Positions 9,001 through 18,037 are shown, numbered from the stretch's first letter. The stretch is DNA of 64,000 nucleotides from Trichomonas vaginalis G3 (GCF_026262505.1 NC_067206.1:6290879-6354878), one strand, 5' to 3'. Numbers and translations are program-made. Notes: generated from the sequence alone by a model not told the origin.

Positions 9001-10721
9001 CCATGCAAATTAACAATTCCTCGCTTCAAGTAGTGCTGGTACCAATGAATGAAGTTAATAAAAGCAAAATCTTTGTGAAGTCTATGGCCATCTTCAAGAA
9101 GAGTTGTTTTATGCTTCTGAACAGTTGCATTTCTGAAGTCTGTCATGATTTCTATCAAAAAGTCGCCGTATTCGTCATAAACTTTTGAAGAATTTGGATA
9201 ATGATTGATTAACTCGGTCCATCTGTACTCAGTAGTCTGTGCTTCCTTATAGAAAGTGTAGTATGTTGATGCATTTGATGGTGTCTGTAGGAAAAATCCT
9301 CTAATTAAGTCTCTGCACCTTTTTGTGAGCTGTCTGACTTCAATAACACGCTGGGAGAACTGTTGGCTTGATGAGGATTGTCTCATTGTTACAATTCTTA
9401 AGATTGTATAGATCAAAAATCGATTCATGAAGTTTAATTTGGCAGATCTGAAGAAAGCGGAGTACGTGAACGAAAGAATTCTATTAAAACTTGGTATTTG
9501 AGCTGCATATATCAATAATATCCTGTGTAACTCTGGTTCGTGGTACTTATCAATTCCATATTTGAAAATTGCGTTGTCCAAAAAGATTTCGTTCGCCATT
9601 TCCAAGGAAACTATTAAGTACTTAACATATAAGTTCATCTTGTAATCTAAGCCAATTTTGTCAAATTCTTCGGAAATAATAGGAATGGAATCACGCTGAT
9701 CCTCTGGAATTTCGTTTATATGCTTCTTGATTTGGGACTTTGTTTTCCTGTAGATAATCGTGTAAATAATGAAGGATGGAATCATAACAATCGGAAGAGC
9801 AATCAAAGGAATGGAATCATGTAAATAGTAGATTCCTTGTATCGCCTGTATGAAGTTAACAACAGCCAAAGTTGTAAATAAAGCTGAAAAATAAGAATTC
9901 ATCATAAAATTGAAGTAAGGTTGATCGGCACCTCTAATAGCAAAGTAAATGAATACAGAACATTCTAATAGACATCCTATGACAGCCGCCCACTTCGGAA
10001 ACAGTTCAAGGACATAACTGAAAAATTGGGAAAGAAAAGATAAGAAAATGAAATTAGTATAGTATGAGCCTCTAACTGTTGATAATGGGCCACGTGAAAA
10101 ATATGGAGAATTCGCTAAAACTGAGAAATGGAAATAATAAAAGAGAAAGAGAATAAGCGCGATCAATAATCCTATTACTGATAGTATGATTTTGATGAAA
10201 GCGAGCTCTTTTCTGAGAACACCAGCAAGAAATTGTCCGGCATAGCCAATTGATGGTAAAAGAAAGACAGGAACAACAATTTCGAAGTATCCCCTCAAAA
10301 GATACAATAGGGGCTTATTAAAGCTGATTGTAACTTTGTATTGAATAAAAACAGTAAAAAAGATCAACAAAGCTAAGCCAAATACGCATAAGGTAACGTA
10401 GAAACCAATCATATTGACATCATATTTGTTGACTGGATCGTTTAGTAAAAAGTATTCATACAGCTTTCGAATGATTTTATCATCTATCCCGCTAGTTTTG
10501 ATTTCAAGTAGTTTCCTGGCCCAAAGTGATTGCGTAAATATATGTACACTGAAAATAATAAGGGACAAGTACAGGAAAGGTGCAGGTAAATGGATAACTT
10601 TTGACATCTGTTCGTATATCGGAAATAATGCATCAAAGGGTCCATAAGTGCCCTCAACTAAATCTTTGTTGATAGTTGAGGTGCTACTTATAGACTGGCT
10701 TCGGCTTATGACCGAATCCAT
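6015..10721 (-). CDS. Multi-span class III adenylate cyclase with PAS domain
   Basis: 1568 residues; makes cAMP from ATP at a membrane. The N-terminal 330 residues carry about eight hydrophobic segments (about 47-67, 104-127, 143-165, 175-200, 222-240, 244-262, 275-297, 303-323). Further spans lie near 650-672, 860-890, 925-950 and 1130-1155. The two regions between the later spans are probably extracytosolic sensor domains. A PAS-like domain (about 1210-1320, NGVLLVNKAGVVEMVNDSV) precedes the catalytic domain (about 1366-1545). Metal-binding Asp lie in FIDIV (1373) and IGD (1418). Base-selecting residues are Lys1414 (KIKLIGD) and Asp1487 (FDIIGD), the adenylate-type pair. Asn1494 and Arg1498 (NVASR) are the transition-state residues. 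All key residues are present, so it should be active, as a dimer. The layout matches the expanded receptor-cyclase family of trichomonads. Upstream is TCAAAAT, an imperfect initiator. Confidence 0.9.
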   Translation of the reverse strand: MDSVISRSQSISSTSTINKDLVEGTYGPFDALFPIYEQMSKVIHLPAPFLYLSLIIFSVHIFTQSLWARKLLEIKTSGIDDKIIRKLYEYFLLNDPVNKYDVNMIGFYVTLCVFGLALLIFFTVFIQYKVTISFNKPLLYLLRGYFEIVVPVFLLPSIGYAGQFLAGVLRKELAFIKIILSVIGLLIALILFLFYYFHFSVLANSPYFSRGPLSTVRGSYYTNFIFLSFLSQFFSYVLELFPKWAAVIGCLLECSVFIYFAIRGADQPYFNFMMNSYFSALFTTLAVVNFIQAIQGIYYLHDSIPLIALPIVMIPSFIIYTIIYRKTKSQIKKHINEIPEDQRDSIPIISEEFDKIGLDYKMNLYVKYLIVSLEMANEIFLDNAIFKYGIDKYHEPELHRILLIYAAQIPSFNRILSFTYSAFFRSAKLNFMNRFLIYTILRIVTMRQSSSSQQFSQRVIEVRQLTKRCRDLIRGFFLQTPSNASTYYTFYKEAQTTEYRWTELINHYPNSSKVYDEYGDFLIEIMTDFRNATVQKHKTTLLEDGHRLHKDFAFINFIHWYQHYLKRGIVNLHGKVMEQKNKNASSNSTQTSKSGFTGNSTLTSLSQLMEIAPEEEEFYAKALFSSPKLRLAYQRSIEERQSSCAKPMKICIFLIMALSIAVMIACDTIVSQFFSQRASSLAKVKYINYARFYSSISRYASIIYFATQNGYYTINDYVKSKGAKDKNMSPYINFTGDFRAQALYYNFMSLDYYNSFISEIVNYAMAGHDVYNVAAPFLKQSYAAYYCTSNATLLNKTKDTNIHALFSYRAIAANLIYITDANQWNTSKLLCNSLSNAPSVAKGLDVFNENELNTENEDTLDNSHKIVIYEIAFPLSLLFINILLFVCPTIGYYVTLKKTLEILQSIQQKVKEDSTINIGKSNTDDNSAVSPPESQIFVYIFIFGILLIIIVPIFALVTFNEAKSANKKFESLIGWMNLGGARGPLLAEGLEHLTIAALSKTNAFSYIDSQYELDLTEKIIAKVMNFHEVVSEGSDITKPCIGFDSVLDDLQYENICTTSQEATELHERYRCTALSQLFGFVKSIIDDTVVRFPSLTGLDETIFTEIFHLENTHMFKKLFDVTERIDYLGQHNKDRFEILSLIICVIGCILAVVVFMIHMYMALQLDHMYKTAMSIFRRIPPLLITQNHMLMDFLLNRIKKGSSESMTFSQNIIFSSSNGVLLVNKAGVVEMVNDSVNDILGYVPDQILGQQAVILFTEKDRPKVQQQMDLMQAGEAKEVFDDHFECIADDSAIIQCHVTILALSSKGEEINTYVFFISDESQILKKQEQAELAKKKSEELLFQILPRDIVFKLNQGEKDITFTVPSATIMFIDIVRFSDYAANLTPQQIMGNLSLIFDTFDRHLTDYPLITKIKLIGDVYMCAAGLFTPDGQPQEHAQQMLHFAIDCLQEIENINVTLESMLAVRIGVNTGGPLIGGILGTDKPVFDIIGDPINVASRLQSTDIPGKVQIPQSVFDLVHNLDFNIEKRGEVYLKGKGNVTTYLVSPVNIFNMASNNITSSMLILSMKQ

Positions 10722-11827
10722 GTTCTAAATTTTGAATACTGTTAAACAACAGTTTTCTCTATTTCACTCTCAATTTATTCTTATGTAAAGAACCAATTGA
10801 CATAATTATGTAGATTTTCTTTAGGTGAGTTTAAGAGTTTCTTTTTTGAAAAAATCTATTGAATTTAAAACAGTTCTGAATAATCGCTAAAGTGTTTGAA
10901 TGAAATTATTAAAATTTATAGTTTTAAGCATTTTTGGATAAAAATTTTTTGTTCGTTATTTTGAATTGACTGAACTCTGAAAGTATGTTGCTGAACTAAG
11001 TTATTCTATGCCTTAAATTAAAATTTCGAGAATTTGACAGCCATGCGATAAAAATCGTTTTCCAATTCAAAAAAATGAATAGCATCTTTACATATAAATG
11101 GAAAAGTTTATAAATAGTCCATATGATTAAAATTATCAAAACGTTGAGAAATTTTTTGCTTTCAATTTGAATTCTTTTGGAAATAAGTTAGAATTATTTC
11201 TTACAGATATACAATTCATTTTTCCTGAAAAAGTATCTCTCTCATTTTTCGAGTGTTTCTGAAAAATTAAAATAGAATTGCTTTCATTTGTTTTCTATGT
11301 ATCTCTAGAAGGTTGGATTAGAAAAGATTTACAAAGAGGTCTTGAACATTCACAAATGAGATCATATTTGTTGTCATAAGATTGAGAAACTGACATGTAT
11401 GATTGTCACAAGCCATGATAATGGTAAGTATTTGAGGTTCTTGTGTCTGTCATCTTATCTAACATGTGGAAGTTGGTCATCAAACCTGCAACTTTTATTT
11501 GTTGCTTTTATTGAAATTTCAAATTTGAGGAAGTATATCCTGATCATAGTATAGCTTAAATCCTCATTGATAATGTGAATCAGTTCTTTTCAATTTCTGA
11601 AACTAATTACATCAGGGAATTTCCATGTAAATTCCTATTGCTCCATACATAACTTGTTGCAATACTTTGAACTAAACATAATTAAAAAAGGTAAACATTG
11701 GCTAAGTTAAAAATTATAAGAACAGGATGATCGAACTGTTTCCTTAAGGTAATTTATAGTTCTATTTTAAAGTAGTCATAAAAATATAGTAATTCAAATC
11801 TCTTAAGCTTTATTTCATGATATATAT
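10722..11827. other. 1.1-kb intergenic region, no gene seen
   Basis: AT-rich spacer between the cyclase 5' end and the IFRD-like 3' end, both on the minus strand. I see no open frame of note, RNA gene or strong repeat. It is well conserved in the downstream duplicate (27,266-28,364), which reflects the duplication rather than function. Confidence 0.6.
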
Positions 11828-13051
11828 TTAATATTGTTCATCTTCTGGTGTATTGAGGCGTTTTTCTTTAAGTTTACGCTTCTTTTGGACCTCAAGAGAT
11901 CTGATTTTTTCGTTTTCTTCACGTTCGGCGTTGATTCCTTCTCTCATATTCATCTTCAATGTCTGTGCTTGGCTTGCATCAAGGAAGCTTACTCCAAGCA
12001 TGTGCTGGACACCTCTGTTGACAATAAGAAGCTGTTCAAAGTGGAATCTGGCAATGCGTTTTGTTGCATTTAAGAAAACATTCTTTTTCATGCCAGGAAC
12101 TTCAGCCATCTGAATGTTTACGCTGATCTTTGTAGTGTAGTCTTCTCCATCCAATAAGCCTTGGATTTGTTTTGTCTTCTCACGAACGAGTTTCTGGTTA
12201 TCTTTGTTATCAATGCCAGATGCTGCTTGTCTGAGAGGAATTCTGTAATCGTTGATGTAAGCATTAAGGATTTCTTCGGCTTCTGGCTTTGGCTCGTCTA
12301 ATTCTTCACCTTTATCATTAACAAACTGACGCTCGAAGAGGTATTCGTATGTTAATCCGTATAAATCGAGGGTGGCAAGGACTGTTGGACCATCACCAGA
12401 ATCGAATCCTTTGTCTAAAACCTTCTTGATATTTTCATAAAAAACATCAGTAACAGTTGATGTAGCGAAGCATGGGAGTAAAAGGTTAATAGCTGTGATG
12501 GACTCGGCGATCAACTCGTCATTCAAATTCTTGTACAATTTGTCGTTTGTGAAGAAACTGAATAATTTATCAAGAACTTTTGTTGTATATTCTGTATTGC
12601 GAACAGTGAGAATGCAAATGTAACCGATTGCGAATGCTCTGAATGGGTTTTCATTGATCTCTTGTAGTTGGTCGAATGTAGGAATGAGTTCATTGATAAA
12701 TGCCATTGCAGCTGGTTCGAAGTATCCATACAGATGCAAGCAAACTGTGCAGATGCAGATTAATGCTTCAACAGATTCTGTTTTATCTTCAGAATAGAAA
12801 ATTGGATCATGAAGGTTGAGCATAAGATCATCGACATATGTTCTGAGTTCTCCACCAACAGATCTTGCGGTGAGAATGTCTGTGATAGAACGAATTGTAT
12901 TAATTCTCTCCATATCTGTAGTTTCAGCAAGGCGCTCAACAAGATTTGGAAGATTTACCCTCCAATTATCTAATTCTGTTCTTGGTTCTTCATATGCCTC
13001 TTCTTCATGGTCTTCGTAATTTTGTTTCTTTCCTTTCCTCTTTGGTGCCAT
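11828..13051 (-). CDS. IFRD/TIS7-like protein
   Basis: 407 residues from the ATG at 13051 (MAPKRKGKK). An open frame continues 30 codons upstream, but the Inr TCACTTTT lies only 7 bases before this ATG, so the shorter start is chosen. The protein has a basic then acidic N-terminus, a helical HEAT/armadillo-like body (about 40-290), and a C-terminal part matching the IFRD C-terminal domain: a RFHFEQLL segment, then FLDASQAQTLKMN, then a Lys/Arg-rich tail. The last block parallels the LDAATLKTMK pattern of animal IFRD1. In animals and fungi this family acts in transcription co-regulation and in ribosome-linked control; the trichomonad role is not known. It shares a promoter with the gene at 13,101. 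Confidence 0.8.
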   Translation of the reverse strand: MAPKRKGKKQNYEDHEEEAYEEPRTELDNWRVNLPNLVERLAETTDMERINTIRSITDILTARSVGGELRTYVDDLMLNLHDPIFYSEDKTESVEALICICTVCLHLYGYFEPAAMAFINELIPTFDQLQEINENPFRAFAIGYICILTVRNTEYTTKVLDKLFSFFTNDKLYKNLNDELIAESITAINLLLPCFATSTVTDVFYENIKKVLDKGFDSGDGPTVLATLDLYGLTYEYLFERQFVNDKGEELDEPKPEAEEILNAYINDYRIPLRQAASGIDNKDNQKLVREKTKQIQGLLDGEDYTTKISVNIQMAEVPGMKKNVFLNATKRIARFHFEQLLIVNRGVQHMLGVSFLDASQAQTLKMNMREGINAEREENEKIRSLEVQKKRKLKEKRLNTPEDEQY

Positions 13052-13057
13052 TTTTGT

Positions 13058-13065
13058 AAAAGTGA
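13058..13065 (-). promoter_or_regulatory. Initiator of the IFRD-like gene
   Basis: On the minus strand this reads TCACTTTT, followed by ACAAAA and the ATG at 13051. It fits TCA-Py-(A/T) and decides the start codon. Confidence 0.75.
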
Positions 13066-13089
13066 CAAAATTTTTCTCCAAAAAAAAAG

Positions 13090-13096
13090 TCATATT
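13090..13096 (+). promoter_or_regulatory. Initiator of the Spt20-like gene
   Basis: TCATATT, a good TCA-Py-(A/T) match, lies 11 bases before the ATG at 13101. With the minus-strand initiator at 13058-13065 it forms a divergent promoter; the two A+1 positions are about 30 bases apart. Confidence 0.7.
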
Positions 13097-13100
13097 TCTT

Positions 13101-13934
13101 ATGAGTGAATGGCGGCGAGTCCAATTCTTCCGCCAAAACATCCTAGGAACTATGACTGATAGAGTGGGGGATCCAACACAACCAATTGATTTATATAAGA
13201 AGGTTCACCAAGAATCTTTAAATTTAGTTTTACAAAATATTGCAACAGGTGATTTCTCGGATCAACATCTTCAACCATATATGACGAGACTTTCATATTT
13301 TACAGAATCACTCTCTAATCCAAAATTTAATAAATTAACTCCAGATTTTGAGATCTATTCTGATAAGACGTCTGTCGAATTCAAATTTTGGAATGATTAT
13401 TTTACAATATCAAGCAAAAACTCTCACGAAAACGAAATCCCATTCTGTTATAATAATAATCTTTATCCAATTCTTGAAGATATCGAAAATGGAGTAATCA
13501 GTAAAATGCTTTTCAAAATCCTTCGCTATTTTAAGCTAGAATTCCTTGATGGAAAAGTTTTGGTTGCTATCATCGATTACAGGTCGAATATAGAGCAAAG
13601 GCATTACGCAGAGTTATCTATAACTCCTGAATATTTTAAAGAGCTCACCAAAGAATATCCTCCTATAATACAAGATAAAATATTCACCGATTTAACTAGC
13701 AAAGAAATTTGTAATGATCCTTCTCCAAATGTTGCTAGATATAGTAGCATTGTTGACTGGAGAGAAAAAATGTGGAAACCTGAAAGAAAATACGAATATT
13801 GTTTCGAGCCTAAAGAACCTGAACTTCCTATTAAGAAACCCGACTTTAAAGTTATCGGCACCAATCAAATTTCCGATTTCCAATTACCCGCTGATATCAA
13901 AATTCCTGATTTGGTTTTACCAGCGAAAAAATAG
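13101..13934 (+). CDS. Probable Spt20-like SAGA subunit
   Basis: 277 residues from MSEWRRVQFF. This ATG follows the Inr directly; the open frame extends 13 codons upstream but that lies before the initiator. Residues about 80-165 match the Spt20/FAM48 core pattern: a strand-rich segment, then LYPILEDIENGVIS (a helix giving a short link), then LFKILRYFKLEFLDGKVLVAIIDYR, ending in the diagnostic Asp-Tyr-Arg. In yeast and animals Spt20 is a structural subunit of the SAGA histone acetyltransferase co-activator. The C-terminus is Pro/Lys-rich (PELPIKKPDFK), probably disordered. It is divergently paired with the IFRD-like gene, another possible transcription co-regulator. The assignment rests on the core motif only. 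Confidence 0.55.
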   Translation: MSEWRRVQFFRQNILGTMTDRVGDPTQPIDLYKKVHQESLNLVLQNIATGDFSDQHLQPYMTRLSYFTESLSNPKFNKLTPDFEIYSDKTSVEFKFWNDYFTISSKNSHENEIPFCYNNNLYPILEDIENGVISKMLFKILRYFKLEFLDGKVLVAIIDYRSNIEQRHYAELSITPEYFKELTKEYPPIIQDKIFTDLTSKEICNDPSPNVARYSSIVDWREKMWKPERKYEYCFEPKEPELPIKKPDFKVIGTNQISDFQLPADIKIPDLVLPAKK

Positions 13935-14505
13935 AGTTCTTATCTATGTAGTTTTATTGTTATTACTATTTATATTGTTTATGTAAATTGTTATTAGTTA
14001 TTAATCAAAATGAAAGGCAATTTTTTATCTTCTTCCGAGCTTATTTATTATGTAACTCATTTTTCATTTAAGCTTAACAATGTGTATGACATACTGGAAG
14101 CATTTATAAGGAATTCATATAAATATCGGCTAAAAAAATCAATTATTGCTCAATTCTTGACAATATTGCATGATTTCATAATGAAATTGATTGCATACAA
14201 TTTTTATACTTATTCATCACCTCCAGATTTTCCAAAAAAAATTTAAACTCCAAATTTTGATTTGAAAATTCTAAATTATTACAAATAGAATTTTAAAAAA
14301 CTCAAAAATTCGGAAAATTTTCATAAAAAACAAATCGATAAATATATTTTAATTTAGGTATATGTTATTTATTCATCAAAATATCAGAATTTTATAGATA
14401 TTTTTAAATTTTTGAATACAAATTTTATTTTAAAGCTAATAATTTATACACATAAATCTGCTAAAAAACTCTATACTTTATTAAAAACAAATACAAACAT
14501 AAAAA
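13935..14505. other. Convergent spacer, very AT-rich
   Basis: Between the Spt20-like and kinase 3' ends. Apart from the small open frame at 14,010, it has only A/T-rich sequence with many A and T runs. Confidence 0.5.
14010..14246 (+). CDS. Hypothetical 78-residue open frame
   Basis: ATG start, hydrophobic and aromatic-rich, ending SSPPDFPKKI. No family is recognised and there is no good initiator (only ATCAAAATG at the start). The frame is not preserved in the downstream duplicate. It may be chance coding in an AT-rich spacer. Confidence 0.25.
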   Translation: MKGNFLSSSELIYYVTHFSFKLNNVYDILEAFIRNSYKYRLKKSIIAQFLTILHDFIMKLIAYNFYTYSSPPDFPKKI

Positions 14506-15594
14506 TTAAATTCTGCAACCACATCCATCAACATCATCTGAATAAGATGGTGTATCATTAGTGTCTTCATTCTTTTCTTCAGGAACTTCAGGTTTCTTCA
14601 TCAATCTTTGTACAAGATCGCTTGGAAAATCTGAGGGAGGCTCTGGTAATTCACCTCTAGGCATAGCAAGAGATATCGTAGTAGCTGTTCTGATAATTTC
14701 ATCTGGTGAGAGCTCCCAATCAAATCTATCCATGAAACTTGAATTTGTATCTACCATTGCTTCACCTAAAAGCTGGTAAAATAAGCTGTAGTTTGGTATG
14801 TCATCTCTTTTCATACTTAGAATTAATCTGTACATAATAATATATTGATGAGGAAGTCCTTCACAAAAATTAGCGATATTAGCCTCTTTTTTTGCTACTA
14901 GAACAACATCCTTGTTATTAACTGTTGGCCAAGGAAGTTCTCCAGCATGAATTTTCAGTAAAACAACAAACCAAGAAAAAAGATCGTCACAGCATCCTAG
15001 TTCAAGGCCTTTATGTGCATTAAAAGATGCGTATGGTACTGTTCCAACGAATCCAGGGCTATCACGTGGTGGTATCATTTCTCCGTTATCATCGAGAAAT
15101 GCTTTACTTAATCCAAAGTCTATTAAAATGAGAGGATGTTTACGACTTGGTCGAATTAAGAAGTTACCAGGTTTAATATCCCTGTGAACTAAACCGAATT
15201 TATGAAATGCTTCTATGCAACGAAGCATTTCGATTCCTAATCGAATTGCTGTTGATGCTGAAAATACAGACCCACTAGATATTCTTCTTGCACCTATTAA
15301 TGATGGGCCAAGAAGTTCAAGAACAAGCCAGAGATATTCATCACTTTCTCCATAGTCATGGAAAACCGGAAAGTAAGGCGAGGATTGTATTTTCTTGAGA
15401 ATTTGTGCTTCTTTATCTAAACTTGTCTTTTTGTTAGTTTTTAACTCTATTTTAATTGCCCAAGTTGAATGATCACGTTCATCTTCACATGAATATATAT
15501 CACCGAATGAGCCATGACCAATAAATCCTTTGATCACGTATTTATCAAAAGTAGACCCGGGAATTAGCCTAATCCGGGATTCCTTTGAACTCAT
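14506..15594 (-). CDS. CK1-family serine/threonine kinase
   Basis: 362 residues. Kinase domain about 18-290: glycine loop GHGSFG (26-31), VAIK lysine equivalent K48, Glu62, catalytic HRD (137-139) in HRDIKPGNFLI, DFG (159-161), and the CK1-type substitute for the APE region, GTVPYASFNAHKGLELG followed by CCDD. These features place it in the CK1/TTBK-like group, which is expanded in trichomonads; all catalytic residues are present. The C-terminal 70 residues are Pro/Glu/Asp-rich and end DGCGCRI. The cysteine pair could be lipidated but does not fit a CaaX box. The start is the first ATG after an upstream stop; no perfect initiator is visible. In the downstream duplicate the N-terminal half is replaced by unalignable sequence. 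Confidence 0.9.
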   Translation of the reverse strand: MSSKESRIRLIPGSTFDKYVIKGFIGHGSFGDIYSCEDERDHSTWAIKIELKTNKKTSLDKEAQILKKIQSSPYFPVFHDYGESDEYLWLVLELLGPSLIGARRISSGSVFSASTAIRLGIEMLRCIEAFHKFGLVHRDIKPGNFLIRPSRKHPLILIDFGLSKAFLDDNGEMIPPRDSPGFVGTVPYASFNAHKGLELGCCDDLFSWFVVLLKIHAGELPWPTVNNKDVVLVAKKEANIANFCEGLPHQYIIMYRLILSMKRDDIPNYSLFYQLLGEAMVDTNSSFMDRFDWELSPDEIIRTATTISLAMPRGELPEPPSDFPSDLVQRLMKKPEVPEEKNEDTNDTPSYSDDVDGCGCRI

Positions 15595-15656
15595 TCAGAA
15601 TTCTGCTTGAATTTTGAGAGTTGTAAAATATGTTATCAAAAATTACTGAAACCATT

Positions 15657-15866
15657 TCAGATAAGGTAAAATTTTGGAACATCGTTGCTTTGCTCGAATT
15701 TTATACCATAGCTAAGGCCACACACACATTCATACATCACATTCATTACCCTTAAACTTTCATTAAAGCAATATTTCTTAACAAAATCATATAGAAAGAT
15801 ATGAAATAAACACCAAATATCAAGACATATCAAAGAGTTTAGAGATATAATCCAAGGGTTATTCAT
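15657..15866 (-). CDS. Hypothetical 69-residue open frame
   Basis: ATG start (MNNPWIISLNSLICLDIWC), rich in Cys, Tyr and Phe, with a central hydrophobic segment. No family is recognised and no initiator is seen. It may be a decayed gene fragment; small indels in the duplicate (about 32,615-32,820) break it. Confidence 0.25.
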   Translation of the reverse strand: MNNPWIISLNSLICLDIWCLFHIFLYDFVKKYCFNESLRVMNVMYECVCGLSYGIKFEQSNDVPKFYLI

Positions 15867-17208
15867 TTTAACTGATGTTGTTCGCTATTTATAACTATAT
15901 TTAATAAATTATAGAGAATTCCAATGGCAATTTTTAAAAATTTGACATATAAATGTAACAATTGAACAATATGGCCTGAACTAATAACAAATGAATATTC
16001 AACCATACATGGCATACTATAAGTTTTGTGGTTTATTATAGAAGTGTATTAATTCTAACCATCATCTCTAAGCTAAACTTGTTTCAACGATTAATGTTTA
16101 TCCATAGAGCACCTTAATGATGCAGTTGTACATATATATTGCCTCATAATTTTCTGGATCTTTAGATCAAATTTCCATTAATACTTCAATATCTACCTGT
16201 TTATATATAGAATAATGCATATAAATAGATAGAAAAGGATAAGTATTAACTTTGATCATCGATATTTGATATTTCGTGAAAATAATATTCCTATATTAAG
16301 GAATAACAATTCTACAAAGTCTGGTTGTAATAATATATTTTCTCAAAATAGCATCCTATGTAGATAAATATTGTTTATTATTTAAAATTTGGAATAATAA
16401 AAATTTATTTATGCATAAATACATTTCCAACAAGTTAAAAATACTATATTAACAATATTGAGCATTGTTTTGTCAAAGACTTAATCAAATTTCCAAGATA
16501 ATTTATTGCAAATAAACATTTTGTTCAGTAATTATTTTTTTGAAAATCCGACTCACACAATCCATGTCGTGAAGGGTGCATGCCAAAATTATAGCCTCAA
16601 TGTTTTTTTATATTATGATGATAGATATTGGTAATCGCGATGGATCTTATGTGGTGTAAAGTGAATATTATTGTAAATTATTTCGGAGTATGAACTAATT
16701 AAAGGAAAATACTATTCAGCCACTAAATTGATATTCAAAAATTCAATTTCATGGACAATTATTAAAGATTTGTAAGTATGGTCTGATTCTGAAATAATTC
16801 TTTGCCTATAAAAAGTTCTTTCAAGAAGGTTTCTCTCTGAAAGTTCACATTCCCATTCGTAATAAAAATTTTGCACTTTTCTAATTTGCCGCGTCAAATG
16901 TCAGGCGGGAGGCTATCAACTAATTAAAGATTATATAATGTTATGATATAATGGATTAAAAAAACGATAGAATGTCAGGCGAAAATGAGGGAAAAAGTGA
17001 GAAAAAGTGGCTTTTCAGTTTACAATTTTTAGTTGATACACATCTTTTATTATATTTACCGTCAACACAAACAATTACATTCAATTTTTAAAAATGTCCG
17101 GAATAATTAATGAATATCACCGATAAGTGATATCCACGAAGAGATTGGGACAAAGTTGCAATTCGGCACTTTTTGTAAAAAAAATGGGGTCATACTCATA
17201 ATGAATAG

Positions 17209-17488
17209 AGACTTATAGCCAAGTCTTGATATCATGCAGGGAGAATATACATTGATAAGCAATTATATTTTATAGTAGTAGTATTCAGAAATTCTTACAA
17301 TTTACAATACAATTTTCAAAAATGGATAAAGACTTATAGCCAAGTCTTGATATCATGCAGGGAGAATATACATAGATAAGCAATTATATTTTATAGTAGT
17401 AGTATTCAGAAATTCTTACAATTTACAATACAATTTTCAAAAATGGATAAAGACTTATAGCCAAGTCTTGATATCATGCAGGGAGACT
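17209..17488. repeat. 121-bp tandem repeat, about 2.3 units
   Basis: Units start at 17209, 17330 and 17451 (exact 121-base period). The first two are almost identical; the third stops after about 38 bases. Each unit starts with the inverted repeat AGACTT-ATAGCC-AAGTCT. The array is also present at 34,140-34,416. Confidence 0.9.
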
Positions 17489-17695
17489 CTCTACAAATAC
17501 AAAAATTGATTATCATAAGGAAATACAAATTTATCAATTTTCATGTGAAAATTACATAAATTTGTTCTCCAATAAATAGCAATAATACTTTGAATGTTAT
17601 ATTAAGTAATATAGCTTCAGGTAAATAAGCTTACACTTCAAAAATATACTGTTTATTCATTAATTTTAAAAAAAGTCCAAATTATCTAATCTTGC

Positions 17696-17990
17696 TTACT
17701 CTTCCTTTAAACTTCTTTGTGCCAAATTTAATATTGTCTTCAAAGATGGAATAAGGACATTAGGTTCAATCCTTCGGCTTTCGACAATTTCCAAAATGTG
17801 TTGAATTAATTTCAAACATTCATCGTGTTTTGAAGCTCTTTGCTCAACAATCTGATTACCTGCCCTTGTAAGAATTCTTACTGCTCTATCTTCATTCAAA
17901 ACATTAGCGACTTGAACCTTAATAATCGCATTTGGAATCACAACAGTGATGAGAGTTATGACGATATAAAAAATATTTTATTATACTCAT
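17696..17990 (-). CDS. Small protein, possible signal peptide, start unclear
   Basis: An open frame of 81 codons runs from a GTG at 17941 to 17696: IIKVQVANVLNEDRAVRILT, then a helical segment ending QRSLKEE. No family is recognised. No in-frame ATG lies upstream in this copy, but an ATG at 17990 lies in the next frame. In the duplicate (ATG at 34914) one base fewer puts that ATG in frame with a hydrophobic leader (MSIIKYFLYLITLITVV), a plausible signal peptide. So either this copy carries a one-base insertion near 17,961 or the leader is a coincidence. No initiator was recognised. Confidence 0.4.
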
Positions 17991-18037
17991 TCGAAATTAA
18001 AAATAATAAAATTTATATATATTAATTTCATTAAATC

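Larger units (their letters stand above)
15595..17695. other. 2.1-kb gene-poor region with tandem repeat
   Basis: Between the kinase 5' end and the short gene at 17,696. It holds a doubtful open frame at 15,657, a 121-bp tandem repeat at 17,209, a 7-bp inverted repeat (ATATCAC/GTGATAT at 17,114-17,133) and two copies of ATGTCAGGCG near 16,900 and 16,972. No RNA gene or known element was identified. Confidence 0.55.

Noticed and set aside
11853-12113. Plus-strand open frames over the IFRD-like gene
   Set aside because: Antisense to a well-supported gene, no initiator, and low-complexity composition.
16712-16897. 61-codon minus-strand open frame
   Set aside because: No initiator, no family, and a composition expected by chance in AT-rich DNA.
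17840-18025. Plus-strand open frame opposite the small gene
   Set aside because: Antisense, with an Asn/Ile/Tyr-rich end typical of translated AT-rich spacer.
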